A stretch of 64,000 nucleotides of DNA from positions 12,449,619-12,513,618 of the forward strand of contig NC_052026.1 of assembly GCF_015832195.1 (NCBI RefSeq), written 5' to 3'. The DNA comes from Motacilla alba alba. Lineage: Eukaryota > Chordata > Aves > Passeriformes > Motacillidae. The notes under the pieces are model-generated. The model had not been told where the DNA came from, did no database searches, and saw nothing but the letters and a program-made list of their open reading frames with translations. Positions 62,091 to 64,000 of this stretch are shown in pieces; position 1 is the first letter of the stretch; each line of letters opens with the position of its first letter. Made by a program: the position numbers and the translations under genes.

Positions 62091-62476
62091 CTCAGCTCAG
62101 GGCTCAGTTCAGGGCTCAGCTCAGGGCACAGCTCAGGGCACACAGCTCAGGGCTCAGTTCAGTGCTCAGCTCAGGGCACACAGCTCAGGGCTCAGCTCAG
62201 GGCTCAGTTCAGGGCTCAGCTCAGGGCTCAGCGCAGGGCTCAGTTCAGGGCTCAGCTCAGGGCACACAGCTCAGGGCTCAGCTCAGGGCTCAGCTCAGGG
62301 CACAGCTCAGGGCTCAGTTCAGGGCTCAGCTCAGGGCTCAGCTCAGGGCTCAGCTCAGGGCTCAGCTCAAGGCTCAGCTCAGGGCTCAGCTCAGGGCTCA
62401 GTTCAGGGCTCAGCTCAGGGCTCAGCTCAAGGCTCAGCTCAGGGCTCAGCTCAGGGCTCAGCTCAGGGCTCAGCCC
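62091..62476 (+). repeat. 12-bp minisatellite, unit GGGCTCAGCTCA
   Basis: Roughly 32 copies of a 12-base unit, mostly GGGCTCAGCTCA or GGGCTCAGTTCA, with variants GGGCACAGCTCA and GGGCACACAGCTCA. Because the unit is a multiple of three and has no stop, all three plus-strand frames stay open (GSAQ, AQLR and GLSS repeats). On the minus strand the unit is TGAGCTGAGCCC, an AGCT-rich, G-rich sequence. Confidence 0.95.
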
Positions 62477-62479
62477 AGT

Positions 62480-64000
62480 GCTGCACGGGCACTGCCCCCT
62501 GCCCAGGAGGCACAGAGAGCATCACACACTGCCTAGCGAGCTGCAGCCCCAAACCGTGCCCCGTGTGCCCGAGTGCTCACAGTGGGCCAGCAGGGCCAGG
62601 GAGCAGGGTGCTGGCAGCCAGCCCTCCCTGGAGCTCAGTCCTGCAGGCAGCTGCTCCTGCCAGGGTCTGCAGGGCTCCCGCAGCACCGCAGTCCCCAGCG
62701 AGGAGGGGCCAGTTCCTCTCTGGGACCCTGCACGTGGAAGCAGACGCCTCAGCAGCCCTCCACAGCAGCTCTGCAGCTCTGTGCTTGAGCTTCTACACTT
62801 CAGAGGAGTTTCTGACTGGGCTGGCAGGTGAAAGGAGGCGACCGCAGCAGCCGTTTGCGAGCAGTCATCCAACGTGACTGGCATTGCAAGGGGAAGGCTG
62901 GCAGTGCCAGCAGGAGGAACTGCAATAAAATGGGACCAGCCAGCTGGGAAGCTGATCAAACTACATATTTGAGGACTGAGGCAGACAGATAAATAAAGCA
63001 CCCTGTCCTGTAACAGCATGGATCTCATCCATTCGTTTGCTCTGGCCTGGAAAAAAATTTCAAAATGCCCTGAAAAGCAGCTCTGACAGGAAAGTTGGAA
63101 ATTGTCTTTGGAGCAGGGCCTGCATTTTTGTTACCTGCTTCCTCAGTGTTTTAGTCAACAGAGCTTTTGCCTCCAGGTACTACAGCAAATAGCAGCAGTG
63201 ATGCTGCAGCGCTGTGACTGTGGCAGTGGCCAGCAGTGTCTGAGCTGTGCCATCGTGGGCAGCTGAGCACTGAGCCTCTGCTCCTCTCACTGTGCTCCCT
63301 TGGTTCTGGTTCAGGAACCCAGTTCCTGGGACAGCTCTCAAGACACTCAGCTAATTAAATCCTACAGCCTGCTCTCAGTTTGTTTACAGACTTCAGAACT
63401 TGTAAGCAGCTGAATAGGATGAGGTTTTATCTGGTAAGGCAGTGAGTGTTTTGATACTTCATTTTTCTAGGGCTTTGCACTTACCAACATGCCAAAAGGG
63501 GTCTTTGTATTTCAGCCACCTCTGTCTTCTAATCAAGAAGATCAAATAATTCAGCATCACTTTGTGATCCTGTAGCTCCAAATGAGACCTCTTCAGAAAC
63601 ACCCTGAAATGCAGAGGGGAGTTGTTCAACACCAGGGCCACTTGAAGCAATGACTTTGATGAGGTTATTGGCTTTGCCTAGAGTGGGGTGGTAGAAAAGC
63701 AAAGAAAGAAAGAAAGAAACAAACCCCAAACCCATGGAGGAATAAAAGCCATTACATGACACCCAAACACAGAAGTAGAACACAGCTTCTTCCTCTGCTC
63801 CAGCACACAGAGCTACTTTTCCCCTTTAAACACTTCAAACTCAGTTTAAATTATTAAACTCAAGTTGTTTCATGCAAGTTTTTGTGTGTGGGGCAGAACA
63901 AACCCCATTTCCATCACCTCACATGTGTCAGCTGACACAGTTCCCTGTGGGTACCCCAAAGAGCCCAGAGGAGGTTTTGCCAGGTTTTACATCAGGACAA
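62480..64000. other. no recognised gene
   Basis: Moderately GC-rich at first, then AT-rich. A short (AAAG)n stretch is at 63699-63720. A minus-strand open frame of about 57 codons after an acceptor-like tract (63529-63702) is discussed as a finding; no domain was recognised. Nothing else could be supported. Confidence 0.4.

Noticed and set aside
61999..62877. 292-codon plus-strand frame with GSAQ repeats and a parallel 166-codon AQLR-repeat frame
   Set aside because: Both are translations of the 12-bp minisatellite, which has no stop in any plus-strand frame. No real protein evidence exists on either side of the repeat.

Overview
This window is vertebrate nuclear DNA, most likely from a bird. 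It has multi-exon genes with canonical GT-AG introns, CpG-island promoters and CR1 LINE fragments ending in the avian ATTCTRTGA-type 3' repeat. The gene content matches human 16q, which corresponds to bird chromosome 11. The species assignment is inference; the gene identities rest on translated exons compared with family sequences from memory, with no database search.

Layout from left to right: (1) 1-1660, a CpG-island promoter and non-coding first exon pointing left, most likely the 5' end of MBTPS1. (2) 2389-6696 (-), complete HSDL1, 4 coding exons, 331 aa. (3) 7290-7870, a bidirectional CpG-island promoter with an RFX X-box-like site. (4) 7751-19229 (+), complete DNAAF1 (LRRC50), 12 coding exons, 650 aa. 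(5) 19.5-23.0 kb, intergenic. (6) 23350-43408 (-), complete HSF4, 13 coding exons, 510 aa. (7) 43.5-47.4 kb, intergenic. (8) 47.6-55.1 kb (+), TRADD, with a non-coding first exon in a CpG island and 4 coding exons, 306 aa. (9) 55.1-60.4 kb, no gene recognised. (10) 60.4-61.0 kb, a CpG island with a possible first coding exon of an unrecognised gene. (11) 61-64 kb, with a 12-bp minisatellite at 62.09-62.48 kb. For all four complete genes every splice junction was placed by hand and reading phase is kept from start to stop.

The genes are not one pathway. HSDL1 is an SDR-family protein, DNAAF1 assembles axonemal dynein arms in motile cilia, HSF4 is a heat-shock-family transcription factor, and TRADD is the death-domain adaptor of TNF receptor 1. 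MBTPS1-HSDL1-DNAAF1 matches human 16q24 and HSF4-TRADD matches human 16q22.1, so the 19.5-23.0 kb interval is a synteny junction relative to human. FBXL8, which lies between TRADD and HSF4 in human, was not found here.

No wholly new system was found. The strongest leads are: a Tyr at HSDL1 residue 218, where the human protein has Phe and is reported inactive; an HR-C-like segment kept in HSF4, which mammalian HSF4 is described as lacking; an X-box in the shared HSDL1/DNAAF1 promoter; oppositely oriented CR1 copies flanking the TRADD start-codon exon; and an AGCT-rich, switch-like minisatellite.
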